NCBI GenBank assembly: GCA_026692665.1
Contig: JAPLOF010000015.1
Span: forward strand, 124,001-188,000
Length of the DNA stretch: 64,000 bases
Direction: 5' to 3'
Source of the DNA: Planctomycetota bacterium
GTDB taxonomy: Bacteria; Planctomycetota; UBA1135; GCA-002686595
Made by a program: the position numbers and the translations under genes. The first letter of the stretch is position 1; the number at the start of each line of letters is the position of its first letter. The notes below the pieces were generated by a model. That model was not told where the DNA came from. It was given only the letters and a program-made list of their open reading frames with translations, and did not search any database. Shown one piece after another: positions 44,001 through 52,257 of the stretch.

Positions 44001-45179
44001 CGCCACTGGATCAGCGCTCTGCGCTGCGGATCGGGCGATGCGCTGGTCCATGTCGAATCGGCGTGGACCGACGCCCCGGCCGAGCGCTGCGCTCGGGTTG
44101 GCCGGGCCATGCTCGAGGCTTGCGCCCTGAACTCGCCGCTCGCCGTGCCTTGGCTGCAGCGCGCGTGCGCGGGCGGCGACGCGGTGGCCTGCGCCGAGCT
44201 GGCGCGCTGGATCGACCCTGCCACGGGCCGACCGAGCAAACGCCACGCATGGTCCATCGGTCGCATCGAGACGCTGGTTCGCGAGTACCGCGAGAGATAC
44301 GGCGAGGAGCTGTCGCGAGGCGACATCCTCGCCGTCGACTTCCCCGACAAGCCCTCACGCGAACGCATCGACCTCTTGAATGCATCGCGCGACGGTGACG
44401 AGCTCGCCCACGAGCTGGTCCTCGAGCTCGGGATCGCGAAGGGCGTGCTGGCGCGCCAGGGTCCGGAGCAGTGGATCGAGACCCAGGCCGCGAACCTCGA
44501 GCGCGGCGATCTCGAGGCGCTCCAGCAGGCGGGCGTCGAGCTTCCCGCGATCTGGGACGAGCTGGAGCGCACCAAGGGCCTGGACGCCGACGAGGACCGC
44601 TGCCGGGAACTCGGCCGCGTGGCCGGTCGGATCGGAACCCTGTTCCATCGGCTCGAGGCGGTCTCCGCGGGTGAGCGCCTCGAGCAGGTGCGATCGATCG
44701 CGACCACCGCGCTCACGGTCGGCATCCAGTGCGGCGACGTCGAGAGTTTCCGCGCCGAGTTGGCCCGCCGTCGAGAGAAGGGCGACGCTGCCGTGCTCGA
44801 TCTGTGCTCCCAGGTCCTCGAACAGGATCCGTGCAACGCGCCGGCGATCGAGAAGTACGCGCTGCCCATCCTTGCCGATCGCGCGCCGCTGCTGCAGCAG
44901 TTCCAGGCCGCCGGCCTCTACACGGCGGGCTCCGCGGAGCCGAACCCGATGATGCTGTACGCGCGCTCCGTGTGCACGGAGCTGTGCGCCAAGTACTCCG
45001 AGAAGTACGCCACCCCCACGGAGGCCGTGCTCCTCCCCCGCCTGCCGTTCGCGCACTTCGGATTCCTCGGCCGCGCGCTGTGGAGGGATGCACAGAGCCG
45101 AGGGAGCGCCGAAGCTCGCCGCCTGCTGCAGGAGCTCGGCTACGGCCCCGCGGACTGGGACCGGATCTTCAAGTACTAG
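41052..45179 (+). CDS. Large secreted helical repeat protein, Sel1/TPR-like
   Basis: The ATG at 41052 gives a Sec signal (MRWRVHLLVLPWVSALSVSATAQ) in a 1375-residue protein. Residues about 60-130 are highly charged and probably coiled coil (KEEYEAERRAQWEELEQAAEDRRYREQAQ). The rest is almost wholly alpha-helical, with scattered Sel1-like units such as AQRGHLGAMLLLGAWYAGRDV, AERGSWHAQALLEDYEP and ACAGGDAVACAELARWID. No catalytic motif, membrane segment or C-terminal tag is visible. Cysteines are spread throughout. Sel1 and TPR arrays usually serve as scaffolds for protein contacts, so a periplasmic scaffold is plausible. I do not recognise a specific family. A stable hairpin follows the stop. 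Confidence 0.8.
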   Translation: MRWRVHLLVLPWVSALSVSATAQTYYRSSPGASDAERIATDMLNDAASGRFRQQSFGLPENPFARMKEEYEAERRAQWEELEQAAEDRRYREQAQAEYEAAYAAELAREEAAYAATTAFVERMNAFEADAAAGNPRAYLQMASTVQRGEHKGYDVQFGDRSEEDYVRTAYVNAAHYGSDLGFVGAVSLGSGDEPNFAWLRDEVRRAGSADQRLEILWGRAQRGHLGAMLLLGAWYAGRDVDLGSRPAPLPGCADAHASALRALRMAMEKDFGRGASWCARELLVGATPDERAEALGILRRASDSSTDYECRKDALTVLGTESLGIPRCADESNEGIALLSQAADLTWAPAGLILGDAFLAGRDGRYLPASAAGVYERLPQSDLWWEAQGRVRLHTAIGAEFRAENLRPTKTPWVAYGEAWSVYQRAAERGLPETADARECKTWLLSSYVRHRRKSERFPDPIAALREMAAGGELLPRLLLCFATLDDKETSRGDAESAWAALADLDLFVRPLEPTQVLLVLGCVERVLERGAFPELERELRGVAKLPAQKAPVAGSAQIARLYFTPLQPHDTSDRAGLPRIYSRLIAGAWQHDPSLWWHAAALAEVLQIDPLTPEQWKDSWLLQFRESRPCSSKEQYVLADMLAQPTEDSIASAEELLSKSTGLAEQPAVLALFASLRLRSDSSDEVRRSAYEQLIALAERGSWHAQALLEDYEPRYRAAYLERLDAAGFEADCARAAELVASSRESGRGFARPDPALRARAIGTALVHGSTRYARTDLDALAPAAPAEVARQIALLDALAAQDEPLVRRIDREVTAYYLRRHFEFSGIPTECDTRTEQMFAVGEELSEKFGPARAVDFLERQIPEVPEIGWELGTWLLGSHRWIPADPQRGLEMVRTTARTGRALPGPIELVFYMEGLGELGTRADCDIIDGLLARPEYSVDALRLAWSTPGGGFATYAATCDRLALEAEGADRDRLADDAVRHWISALRCGSGDALVHVESAWTDAPAERCARVGRAMLEACALNSPLAVPWLQRACAGGDAVACAELARWIDPATGRPSKRHAWSIGRIETLVREYRERYGEELSRGDILAVDFPDKPSRERIDLLNASRDGDELAHELVLELGIAKGVLARQGPEQWIETQAANLERGDLEALQQAGVELPAIWDELERTKGLDADEDRCRELGRVAGRIGTLFHRLEAVSAGERLEQVRSIATTALTVGIQCGDVESFRAELARRREKGDAAVLDLCSQVLEQDPCNAPAIEKYALPILADRAPLLQQFQAAGLYTAGSAEPNPMMLYARSVCTELCAKYSEKYATPTEAVLLPRLPFAHFGFLGRALWRDAQSRGSAEARRLLQELGYGPADWDRIFKY

Positions 45180-45200
45180 CGCGCCATCCCCCCGGGTGCG

Positions 45201-45226
45201 GCCCCGGCCGACGTGCGCGCCGGGGC
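45201..45226 (+). terminator. Hairpin after the large helical repeat gene
   Basis: GCCCCGGC at 45201-45208 pairs perfectly with GCCGGGGC at 45219-45226 around a 10-nt loop, 21 bases past the stop at 45179. It lacks a T-run. Confidence 0.45.
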
Positions 45227-45319
45227 GGACCGCGGATCCCGCCACGACACCGGCGAGGACGCACTGGGCATCGCCCGCCTGGTTGCGGGCCGGGGCCATC
45301 CGGAGTTCAGCTGGTGCGC

Positions 45320-45931
45320 ATGACGACGAAGCGCTCTCCGCGTCTCAGTGTCCATCCGCTCACGAGCGATCGTTGGGACGACTTCGAGAAGCTGTTCGGT
45401 CCGCGCGGCGCGTGCGGCGGATGCTGGTGCATGACGCCGCGCCTCCCGCGCGCCGAGTACGAGCGCTCGAAGGGCGAAAAGAACCGTCGCGCGATGCGCA
45501 AGCTGGTCGATTCGGGAGCGGAGCCCGGCCTGCTCGGCTACCTCGGCCGCGAGCCGGTCGCGTGGCTCGCGCTCGCGCCGCGTGCCGAGTACCGCGGCCT
45601 CGCGCGCTCGCGCGTCATGAAGCCCGTCGACGAGCGCCCGGCGTGGACGATCGCGTGCGTGTACGTCGCGAAGGAGCATCGCGGAACCGGCATCGCGGCG
45701 CGCATGATCGCCGCCGCGCTCGAGCACGCGCGACGGCGCGGCGCGGCGCTCGTGGAAGCCTGCCCGCACGAGCCGCGCGGCGAACGGATGCCGGACGTGT
45801 TCGCGTGGACCGGAATCGCCTCGAGCTTCTTCGCGAACGGATTCGTGGAGGTCGCGCGACGGTCGAGATCGCGGCCGTACGTGCGCAAGGAGCTTCGACC
45901 GGTGCGGGCCGTCCGGAGGAGGCCGGCGTGA
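45320..45931 (+). CDS. GNAT family N-acetyltransferase
   Basis: The 203-residue cytoplasmic protein opens with the feature of a specific GNAT subgroup: GPRGACGGCWCMTPRL near residues 27-42, a cysteine cluster, then a helix with NRRAMRKLV. The acetyl-CoA site is ACVYVAKEHRGTGIAARMIAAAL (motif A, R/Q-x-x-G-x-G/A type). The end has EACPHEPRG and a motif-B-like FFANGFVEVARRS. The ATG at 45320 is preferred over an in-frame GTG two codons earlier. The acceptor substrate is unknown. It is followed after 128 bases by the convergent Old Yellow Enzyme gene. Confidence 0.9.
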   Translation: MTTKRSPRLSVHPLTSDRWDDFEKLFGPRGACGGCWCMTPRLPRAEYERSKGEKNRRAMRKLVDSGAEPGLLGYLGREPVAWLALAPRAEYRGLARSRVMKPVDERPAWTIACVYVAKEHRGTGIAARMIAAALEHARRRGAALVEACPHEPRGERMPDVFAWTGIASSFFANGFVEVARRSRSRPYVRKELRPVRAVRRRPA

Positions 45932-46059
45932 AGGACCGAGAACGCCTCGACCTGGCGCGAGAAGCGAAGTGAGGTTCCTTGAAGGCCGCGAAGTCGGCCG
46001 TGTCGGACTCGACTCCGCAATCGCTCTCGAGCGCGGCGAGGGGTCGTCCGTGCTCGACC

Positions 46060-47142
46060 TCAGGCCGGCTGCAAGGTCGGGTAGTCCGTGTAGCCTTGCG
46101 CTTCGTGCGTGTAGAAGGTGCGGCTGTCCGGCTCCACCAGCGCGATGCCGGCCTTCACGCGCGCGACCAGGTCCGGGTTGCTGACGTAGTGATGCCCGAA
46201 GGCGACGGCTGCGAGCGTTCCGTCGGCGACAGCCTGGGCCGCCTCGGCCGGCGAGTAGCCCATGTTGCCCACCAACGCGCCCCGGAACGCCGCGCGCGCC
46301 GGGCGCACGACGTCGCCCTTCTGCGCGCCGAAGAAATCGGCCCGCATCAGGTGCAGGTAGGCGAGGGCCCGTCGGTCGAACTGAGCGGCGACGTAGCTCG
46401 TCAGCCCCACCGGGTCGCTGTCGCGCATGTCGTTGTAGCTGTTCAACGGCGAGATGCGGACACCCACGCGCCCGGCGCCCCAGACGCCGATGACCGCGTC
46501 GACGACCTCGAGCATCAGGCGCGCGCGATTCTCCAGCGAACCTCCGTAGCGACCGCTGCGCTGATTGCTGCCGTCGCGCAGGAACTGGTCGAGCAGGTAG
46601 CCGTTCGCGCCGTGGACCTCGACGCCGTCGAAGCCCGCCGAACGCGCATTCTGCGCGGCCTTCTCGAAGCCGCCGACGATGCCGGGCAACTCGTCGTCGC
46701 GCAGCTCGCGCGGGACCTCGTACGGCTTCTTGCCGAGCGGCGTGTGCGTCTCGTCGTTCGTGATGCGCAGCGGGCTGGGCGCCACGGGCTGCGCGCCGCC
46801 GTTCAGGAGCGAGTGGCAGGCACGCCCGCCGTGCCAGAGCTGAAGGACGATCTTGCCGCCCTTCGCGTGCACCGCATCGGTCACCCGTTTCCAGGCGGCG
46901 ACCTGGGCCGCCGAGTAGATCCCCGGCTCGCGTGCGCCGAACGCGGAGTGACCTTCGATCACCATCGTGGCCTCGCAGATGACCAGGCCGGCGCTGGCGC
47001 GCTGGGCGTAGTACTCGACCATCATCGCGGTCGGGACGTGCGCCGCGTCGGCTCGGCAGCGCGTGAGCGGTGCCATCAGGATGCGGTTCGTGAGTTGCAA
47101 CGCGCCGAGAGCGACGGGAGTGAAGAGGGCCGGGTGGTGCAT
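46060..47142 (-). CDS. Old Yellow Enzyme-type NADH:flavin oxidoreductase (alkene reductase)
   Basis: The ATG at 47142 gives MHHPALFTPVALGALQLTNRILMAPLTRCRA, the normal N-terminus of the family, in a 360-residue protein. The frame extends upstream without any domain. FMN-barrel hallmarks are all present: QLWHGGRACH, the substrate-binding VEVHGANGYLLDQFLRDGSNQRSGRYGGSLENR with the His/Asn pair, VGVRISPLNSYNDM, and GTLAAVAFGHHYVSNPDL. It should use NAD(P)H to reduce activated alkenes, nitro compounds or related electrophiles, as NemA/OYE enzymes do. It is cytoplasmic and divergent from the HAF-repeat gene. A regulator gene is often adjacent to NemA, but none is seen here. Confidence 0.94.
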   Translation of the reverse strand: MHHPALFTPVALGALQLTNRILMAPLTRCRADAAHVPTAMMVEYYAQRASAGLVICEATMVIEGHSAFGAREPGIYSAAQVAAWKRVTDAVHAKGGKIVLQLWHGGRACHSLLNGGAQPVAPSPLRITNDETHTPLGKKPYEVPRELRDDELPGIVGGFEKAAQNARSAGFDGVEVHGANGYLLDQFLRDGSNQRSGRYGGSLENRARLMLEVVDAVIGVWGAGRVGVRISPLNSYNDMRDSDPVGLTSYVAAQFDRRALAYLHLMRADFFGAQKGDVVRPARAAFRGALVGNMGYSPAEAAQAVADGTLAAVAFGHHYVSNPDLVARVKAGIALVEPDSRTFYTHEAQGYTDYPTLQPA

Positions 47143-47545
47143 GATGTGCGGAACTGTGCCGCGCCCCTGGGAGTGGAGCCACTCGAATCCGCCAGGAGGA
47201 GCCAGAGCGATTGGGACCTTCCACTCCGCTTCGGGCCGCGCCGCGAGGACGGATCTGCGCTGGCTCCCACGAGCGCTCAGGCCCCGGCCTCCTCCGACGC
47301 GAGGCACCTCCCGGCCACCACACGAATCCTCCCCAGCGCCTACCATGGACCCTGAGGCCATCACGGGCAGCACGCTGCGTGGGCCGTGCTCAGGAATGCA
47401 GGTTGTTGCGAGAAAGTTGACCGTTTCCGGACCGGGATGGCGCAGGAGTTCGGGAGGCCCGGCGGGACATCACCTCACGGTGGAATCCTCCGGCTCGGGC
47501 CTGGGCGCGAGAGCTCCGAATGGACGTGATCTTGGAGACAGGACG
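47143..47545. other. Divergent intergenic region between OYE and HAF-repeat genes
   Basis: These 403 bases must carry the promoters of both flanking genes. A GGAGAC/AGGA purine stretch just before 47546 is a likely ribosome binding site. No other gene or clear operator was recognised. Confidence 0.35.
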
Positions 47546-49042
47546 ATGAAGATGGGCAATGGGACGGGGTGGACGGGCGCCATGCTCCTGCTCGGCGGCG
47601 TCGCGCAGGCGCAGCAGACCTCCTGGCAGGTCACGATCACGGACCTTCCGCTGCTCCCTGGGGGCACGTACGCGTCCGCGTACGCCATCAACGACACCGG
47701 GAAGATCGTCGGCATGGCCACCGATGCCGCTGGCGCCTACCGGACCGTGGAGTGGGTGAACGGCCAGATCTCCGTCATCCCCGACCTCAGCGCCAACGGC
47801 GGACTGTGCGTGCCCGAGGACCTCAACGACACGGGCGAAAGCGCCGGGCGACAGACCATCAGCGGGTTCTTCTCCTACGGCATCTACTGGGACTCCCAGA
47901 ACAACGTGTCCGCGCTCCCGGGGCTCCCGAGCGGATCCTCGGCCTTCAACCTGGCGCACGCGATCAATGCGTCGGGCCAGATCGTCGGCAGGGCCAAGGA
48001 GGGAGGGCCGAACTTCTTTGGACACGCGGTCGTCTGGTTCCAGGGATCGCTTCAGGCCGACCTCGGTTTCCTGGGCGGGGGCACGTACTCGGAGGCGTTC
48101 GGCATCAACGACCTCGGCGCGGTCGTGGGCGTCGCGGCAATCGCGAACACGAACCAGCACGCGTTCCTCTGGCAGAACGGACAGTACACGGACCTCAGCG
48201 GCTGGATCGGCGGCGGCGCGTCCTCGAAGGCCTACGCGATCAACAATTTGGGCGACATCGTCGGCCTGAATGCGGGCGTCGCTTCCCTGTGGCGGAACGG
48301 CGCAGTGCAGGTCCTGCCCATGCCTCAGGGACTCTCGGCCTTCACACCGGCGATCGACATCAACGACGCCGGCGACATCATCGCCACGGCGTCGGCAGGA
48401 TTTCCGATCGAGGTCGGCGTCCTTTGGCGCGACGGCGTTCCGATCAACCTCGGCACGCTTCCCGGCGGCACGATCAGCCGCGCACGGCGCGTCAATGCCG
48501 CCGGTGATGTCGTAGGCGAAGCCCAGTCCGCCAACGGCTATTACCACGCCGTGAAGTGGACCCTCACCCCGCGCCCCACGCCCTACTGCTTCGGTGACGG
48601 CAGCGCCGCCGCCTGCCCGTGCGGCAACAACGGCACCGCGGGCAACGGTTGCGCGAGCTCGCTGAACACGAGCGGCTCGAACCTGTCCGCCTCGGGCAGC
48701 GCGAGCCTCGCGAACGACACGCTCCTGCTCGCGGGCAGCGGCATGCCCAACAGTTCGGCGCTCTACTTCCAGGGCTCGACGCAGTCCAACGGCGGACTGG
48801 GAACTCCCTTCGGCGACGGACTGCGCTGCGCTGCGGGAACGGTGATTCGCCTGGGGACGAAGCCGAACGCGAGCGGCGCGTCGCAGTACCCGGCTCCGGG
48901 AGATCCGGCCGTCTCCGCCCAGGGCCTCGTCACCGCGCCGGGGTCGCGCACGTACCAGGTGTGGTATCGGAACGCGGCGAACTTCTGCACCTCGAGCACG
49001 TTCAACCTCTCGAATGGAGTGCTCGTCGCCTGGGGAGCGTGA
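47546..49042 (+). CDS. Secreted HAF-repeat protein with the shared C-terminal module
   Basis: The ATG at 47546 follows an AGGA box and gives a signal peptide (MKMGNGTGWTGAMLLLGGVAQA) in a 498-residue protein. Residues about 25-340 are HAF-type extracellular repeats, each of about 45 residues: LPGGTYASAYAINDTGKIVGMA, FLGGGTYSEAFGINDLGAVVGVA, GGGASSKAYAINNLGDIVGL and similar. These probably fold as a beta-propeller or solenoid. The C-terminal 150 residues (from about 48577) are the shared module: YCFGDGSAAACPCGNNGTAGNGC, MPNSSALYFQG, FGDGLRC, YQVWYRNAANFCTSSTFNLSNG. No enzyme motif is visible. An extracellular or surface location is inferred. Confidence 0.9.
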   Translation: MKMGNGTGWTGAMLLLGGVAQAQQTSWQVTITDLPLLPGGTYASAYAINDTGKIVGMATDAAGAYRTVEWVNGQISVIPDLSANGGLCVPEDLNDTGESAGRQTISGFFSYGIYWDSQNNVSALPGLPSGSSAFNLAHAINASGQIVGRAKEGGPNFFGHAVVWFQGSLQADLGFLGGGTYSEAFGINDLGAVVGVAAIANTNQHAFLWQNGQYTDLSGWIGGGASSKAYAINNLGDIVGLNAGVASLWRNGAVQVLPMPQGLSAFTPAIDINDAGDIIATASAGFPIEVGVLWRDGVPINLGTLPGGTISRARRVNAAGDVVGEAQSANGYYHAVKWTLTPRPTPYCFGDGSAAACPCGNNGTAGNGCASSLNTSGSNLSASGSASLANDTLLLAGSGMPNSSALYFQGSTQSNGGLGTPFGDGLRCAAGTVIRLGTKPNASGASQYPAPGDPAVSAQGLVTAPGSRTYQVWYRNAANFCTSSTFNLSNGVLVAWGA

Positions 49043-49254
49043 ATCGACACGGTTCATCGACCGGTGGCCTCGATGCGCCTTCGCGTCCATGCCTCGATGA
49101 GCTTCGGCGCGCCCGGTCCCACGATGCAGTGAGGCGAGCCTCGTGGTCGGCCCAGATCCACGAGCAGAGCCGGTCCACGGAGCGACGCGCCCCGCGAGTT
49201 GCCGTGGGGCCGCACGGAGAACCTCCACCGCCTGGGCGCTGAGCCGGACTCGCC

Positions 49255-50619
49255 TCAGTCGAGATCCGTGCGCGAGGCATCCACGGGGAAGGCCAGCGAG
49301 CGGAACCAGGGAAACAGGTCGGTCCCGACGGCTTGGCTCCACACGGCCACGCAGTCGTCCATCGAGTAGTTCTTGCGATCCTTGGGCACGAGCGCGCGCT
49401 TGCGCTGGAAGTACTTGGCCAGCGCGCCGGGACCGTGCAGGCGCTCGAGTTCCTCGAAGACGAAGTACGACTTGCCCCACACGAGGTCGCGCGCAGCGTC
49501 CTCGGCCAGCGGATCGACCCGAGTGAAGTCGGGGTCGATCTTCCGGCCCGCGGCGATCTGCTCGTCGAGGGTGCGTCGGGCCTCGGGCATCTCCAGGCGC
49601 CGACCGACCGAGATCCCGAGGTAGGTCGCGATCGGCTCGTTCCACAGCGGCTCCGGGTGCGGGAGCACCCAGGAGTGTCCGGCCTCGTGGGAGATCAGTT
49701 CGACCATCGGGTAGCGCTGATTCGGGTAGTCGCCCCACCAGGCGGCGATCGCGATGCGCTCGCCGCTGCTGAAGCCCCCGCCGCCCGTGGGGAGGACCAG
49801 CAGGCGACGGATCATGCCCTCCGCGGGCTCGACGCCGGTGAGAGCCACGAGGTGCGGGCGCACCAGCGCGTACTCGCTCGCGATCGCATCCGCGAATCGT
49901 TGCGTGCCGTCGGTGTACTCGAGCGTCAGCGGTCCCACCGCGCGCTCGTGCTCGGCGAAGGCGCCCTCGTGCGGCCGCTTCGCGTCGATGGCCTTGGTCG
50001 TCGCGAGGCGGACCAGGAGGGGCGTCACCCAGGCCGCGTTGATCGGGTCCTTCGCGTCCGGCTGGTGACCGAACAGCCCGCGACTGCCGACGAGGGCCCA
50101 GCCCTTGTCGAGCGGCCGCTGCGCGAGCACGGGCTTCTGATCCGCGTCCTGCACGAGGACGGTCCACTCCGCGCCGAGATCGAGCACGCGCCCGCCGCGA
50201 AACTCGATCTCCCACGGTGCCTCGACCGCGCGCAGGGGCTTTTTCGCCGCGATCTTCGTGAGCTTCACGCCCAGTCGCTCGGCCAGCGCCGCCCCGGGAG
50301 GCATCACCTCGCCGCCATCGGCCATCAAGAGCAGCGTCCCTCCGTCGCGCACGTACTGCTCGACGTGCGCGATCGACTCCGGCGAGTAGGGCACGTGCGG
50401 ATCGCCGTCGACGAGCACGAGCAGGTTCGTGTTCGAGAGGTCGAGCCGGTGCAGGCTGCCCCAGTTGCGCGCGTCGCGCCCGACGTTCTTCAGGTACTGC
50501 GAGTGGAATCGCCCGTCCATGTAGAACGAGAACTCCTGGCTGATGTCGCAGATCGAGTGGACGCGCGGGGCAGCCGACGCCTGGAGCGCGGCCAGCGCAA
50601 GCAGCAGTGCGAAGCTCAT
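49255..50619 (-). CDS. Secreted gluzincin-like metallopeptidase
   Basis: A Sec signal (MSFALLLALAALQASA) opens the 454-residue protein. Residues about 20-190 resemble a class-I glutamine-amidotransferase-like or DUF4350 sensor domain (LLVLVDGDPHVPYSPESIAHVEQYVRDGGTLLLMADGG). The second half carries the zinc site: VELISHEAGHSWVLP gives HEAGH, and WNEPIATYLG about 15 residues on provides the glutamate of an M1/M61-like gluzincin. The LERLHGPGALAKYFQRKR helix near the C-terminus also fits that class. It should cleave peptides outside the cytoplasm. The combination of a GATase-like domain with a gluzincin is unusual. It is convergent with the HAF-repeat gene. Confidence 0.83.
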   Translation of the reverse strand: MSFALLLALAALQASAAPRVHSICDISQEFSFYMDGRFHSQYLKNVGRDARNWGSLHRLDLSNTNLLVLVDGDPHVPYSPESIAHVEQYVRDGGTLLLMADGGEVMPPGAALAERLGVKLTKIAAKKPLRAVEAPWEIEFRGGRVLDLGAEWTVLVQDADQKPVLAQRPLDKGWALVGSRGLFGHQPDAKDPINAAWVTPLLVRLATTKAIDAKRPHEGAFAEHERAVGPLTLEYTDGTQRFADAIASEYALVRPHLVALTGVEPAEGMIRRLLVLPTGGGGFSSGERIAIAAWWGDYPNQRYPMVELISHEAGHSWVLPHPEPLWNEPIATYLGISVGRRLEMPEARRTLDEQIAAGRKIDPDFTRVDPLAEDAARDLVWGKSYFVFEELERLHGPGALAKYFQRKRALVPKDRKNYSMDDCVAVWSQAVGTDLFPWFRSLAFPVDASRTDLD

Positions 50620-51167
50620 GGGGGCCCCAGTCTAGGCCGGGGTGGAAGTCCGCGCGGCGCAGCGACGGCTCCGGGTCGGCCCAACTCGTCCGTGCGCGAG
50701 AACCGCGATGCACGGCTGCCCTCTAGGCACCGGGGCGCATACGAACTTCGACCGATGTCGCCTGCGTGAGTTCCCCTCTAGCATCGAACTTGCACGCGTC
50801 GAACTCGCCGCGCGCGCGTCGCGTGTGCTTGCCGCTCCGCAGGTCGCGTGCGCGCACGCGGGGAATTGCAACCACACGTCGGCCACCTGTGCTTTCCCTT
50901 CGAACGTGGCACCCGACTTGCGCTCCTTTCGCGGCAAGTCGCCGATCGAGCTCGCAGGAGGTTCTCGAGCGGGGCGTGGGCCCGATTTTGCAAACGCGAG
51001 TCGGGATCGCGTCCAGGACCTGGACAGTCGGCTCTGGAGCTGTCCGTCCGCGTCGGATTCCTGGACCTCCTGAAACCCGATCGGCGGCGGCGGACAGGAA
51101 CGCTCGCCCCCACGCTCGCTTTCTCATCCCCTTTAGAAACTCGATGATTCGCGCAAGGACAACGACC
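50620..51167 (+). other. Divergent intergenic region with a sigma-54-like element
   Basis: This 548-base region separates the minus-strand peptidase start from the plus-strand one-heme gene. It holds a TGGCAC-N5-TTGC element at 50907-50921 and a short GGACAG/CTGTCC inverted repeat at 51022-51045. No coding frame here is convincing. Confidence 0.35.
50907..50921 (+). promoter_or_regulatory. Sigma-54-type -24/-12 promoter candidate
   Basis: TGGCAC, five bases, then TTGC matches the RpoN consensus, with exactly ten bases between the GG and GC dinucleotides. Transcription would begin near 50932, about 235 bases before the one-heme module gene at 51168. No enhancer-binding regulator gene is adjacent. 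Confidence 0.35.
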
Positions 51168-52103
51168 ATGAAACTCTGGACTCGACTCACGCAACCGGCG
51201 GGCGCCCTGACCCTGCTCAGCGTCCTGGCCCTCGCGGCCTGGGCGCCCCCCGCCGCGGCGGAGAGCTCCTTCTACTCCAGCTGGGCGGCTGCGAACCCGA
51301 CCTCGACGTCGGGGACCAACGTCATCAACGGGACCGGCAGCAGCTGCGCCCTGTGCCACTTCAGCACCGGCGGTGGCAACAACTACAACGCCTACGGCTG
51401 GCGGGTCCGGCAAGGCACCCAGGCCGGACAGGCCATCGCCACCGCGATCGCCAACGCCGCGGCGGCCAACAGCGACCTCGATCCGACGGGTGCGACGAAC
51501 CTGGTCGAGATCGGTGCCGGCACGCAGCCCGGCTGGACGCCGGGGCCGAACAACACCCGCTACACGAGCGGCGGGACCACACCGGGACAGACTCCGCTCG
51601 CGGGCATCCTGGGCAGCCTCGATCCCTCCAGCGGTACGGGCTACTGCTTCGGCGACGGCACGGGCACGGCCTGCCCGTGCGGCAACAACAGCCCCGTCGG
51701 CGGCGGCGCGGGTTGCCTCAACTCCCTCGGGACGGGCGGGCTGCTGTCCGCCATCGGCGTCTCGAGCATCAGCGCGGACACGCTCGTGCTGCAGGGCACG
51801 GGCATGCCCAACAGCTCGGCCCTGTTCTTCCAGGGCACGACCCAAGCGGGAGCCGGTGCCGGTACGGCGTTCGGCGACGGCAAGCGCTGCGCGGCGGGCA
51901 CGGTGATCCGCCTGGGCACGAAGTCGAACGCGGCCGGGAGCTCCCAGTACCCGGTGGGCGCAGACATCCGGATCTCGGTGCGCGGCGCGAACGCCGCGGG
52001 CAACTCGCGCTCGTACCAGGTCTGGTACCGCAACGCGGCGGCCTTCTGTCAGGCGGAGACCTACAACCTGACGAACGGCTGGCAGGTGACCTGGACTCCG
52101 TGA
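51168..52103 (+). CDS. Secreted one-heme CxxCH protein with the shared C-terminal module
   Basis: The ATG at 51168 follows an AAGGA box and gives the signal peptide MKLWTRLTQPAGALTLLSVLALAAWAPPAAA; ATG at 51144 is possible. The mature part starts with about 120 residues that carry one heme-attachment-type motif (SSCALCHFS) and the following NNYNAYGWRVR, a pattern of planctomycete proteins in which CxxCH precedes N-x-Y/N-P-Y-G. The segment also has SDLDPTGATNLVEI, like a calcium-type loop. The remainder (from about 51640) is the shared C-terminal module: YCFGDGTGTACPCGNN, MPNSSALFFQG, FGDGKRC, YQVWYRNAAAFCQAETYNLTNG. It may be an extracellular electron-transfer or heme protein held by its module. 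Covalent heme is inferred only from the motif. Confidence 0.85.
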   Translation: MKLWTRLTQPAGALTLLSVLALAAWAPPAAAESSFYSSWAAANPTSTSGTNVINGTGSSCALCHFSTGGGNNYNAYGWRVRQGTQAGQAIATAIANAAAANSDLDPTGATNLVEIGAGTQPGWTPGPNNTRYTSGGTTPGQTPLAGILGSLDPSSGTGYCFGDGTGTACPCGNNSPVGGGAGCLNSLGTGGLLSAIGVSSISADTLVLQGTGMPNSSALFFQGTTQAGAGAGTAFGDGKRCAAGTVIRLGTKSNAAGSSQYPVGADIRISVRGANAAGNSRSYQVWYRNAAAFCQAETYNLTNGWQVTWTP

Positions 52104-52157
52104 CATGAGGTGGGTGCGCCCGTCCCCTCGCGGGTGACCGGCGCGCTTCTCCGCATC

Positions 52158-52191
52158 CGGCGAGGCCGATCGGGAACGATCGGCCTCGCCG
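52158..52191. terminator. Perfect 15-bp hairpin between tail-to-tail modules
   Basis: CGGCGAGGCCGATCG at 52158-52172 pairs without mismatch with 52177-52191 across a GGAA tetraloop. It is 54 bases past the stop of the one-heme gene and serves equally well for the convergent module remnant. No T-run follows. Confidence 0.6.
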
Positions 52192-52257
52192 CACATCCGG
52201 TGGGACCCTTCTCCGAGTCGCTGGCGTGGTTCGAGACGCGCATGCGCCTCCGAGCGC

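Noticed and set aside
47390-50713. Open frame of about 1100 codons on the minus strand over the HAF-repeat gene and the peptidase
   Set aside because: It covers the HAF gene antisense and the peptidase in a different phase, without any domain; the phase with signal peptide, HEAGH and good strand pattern is the real gene.
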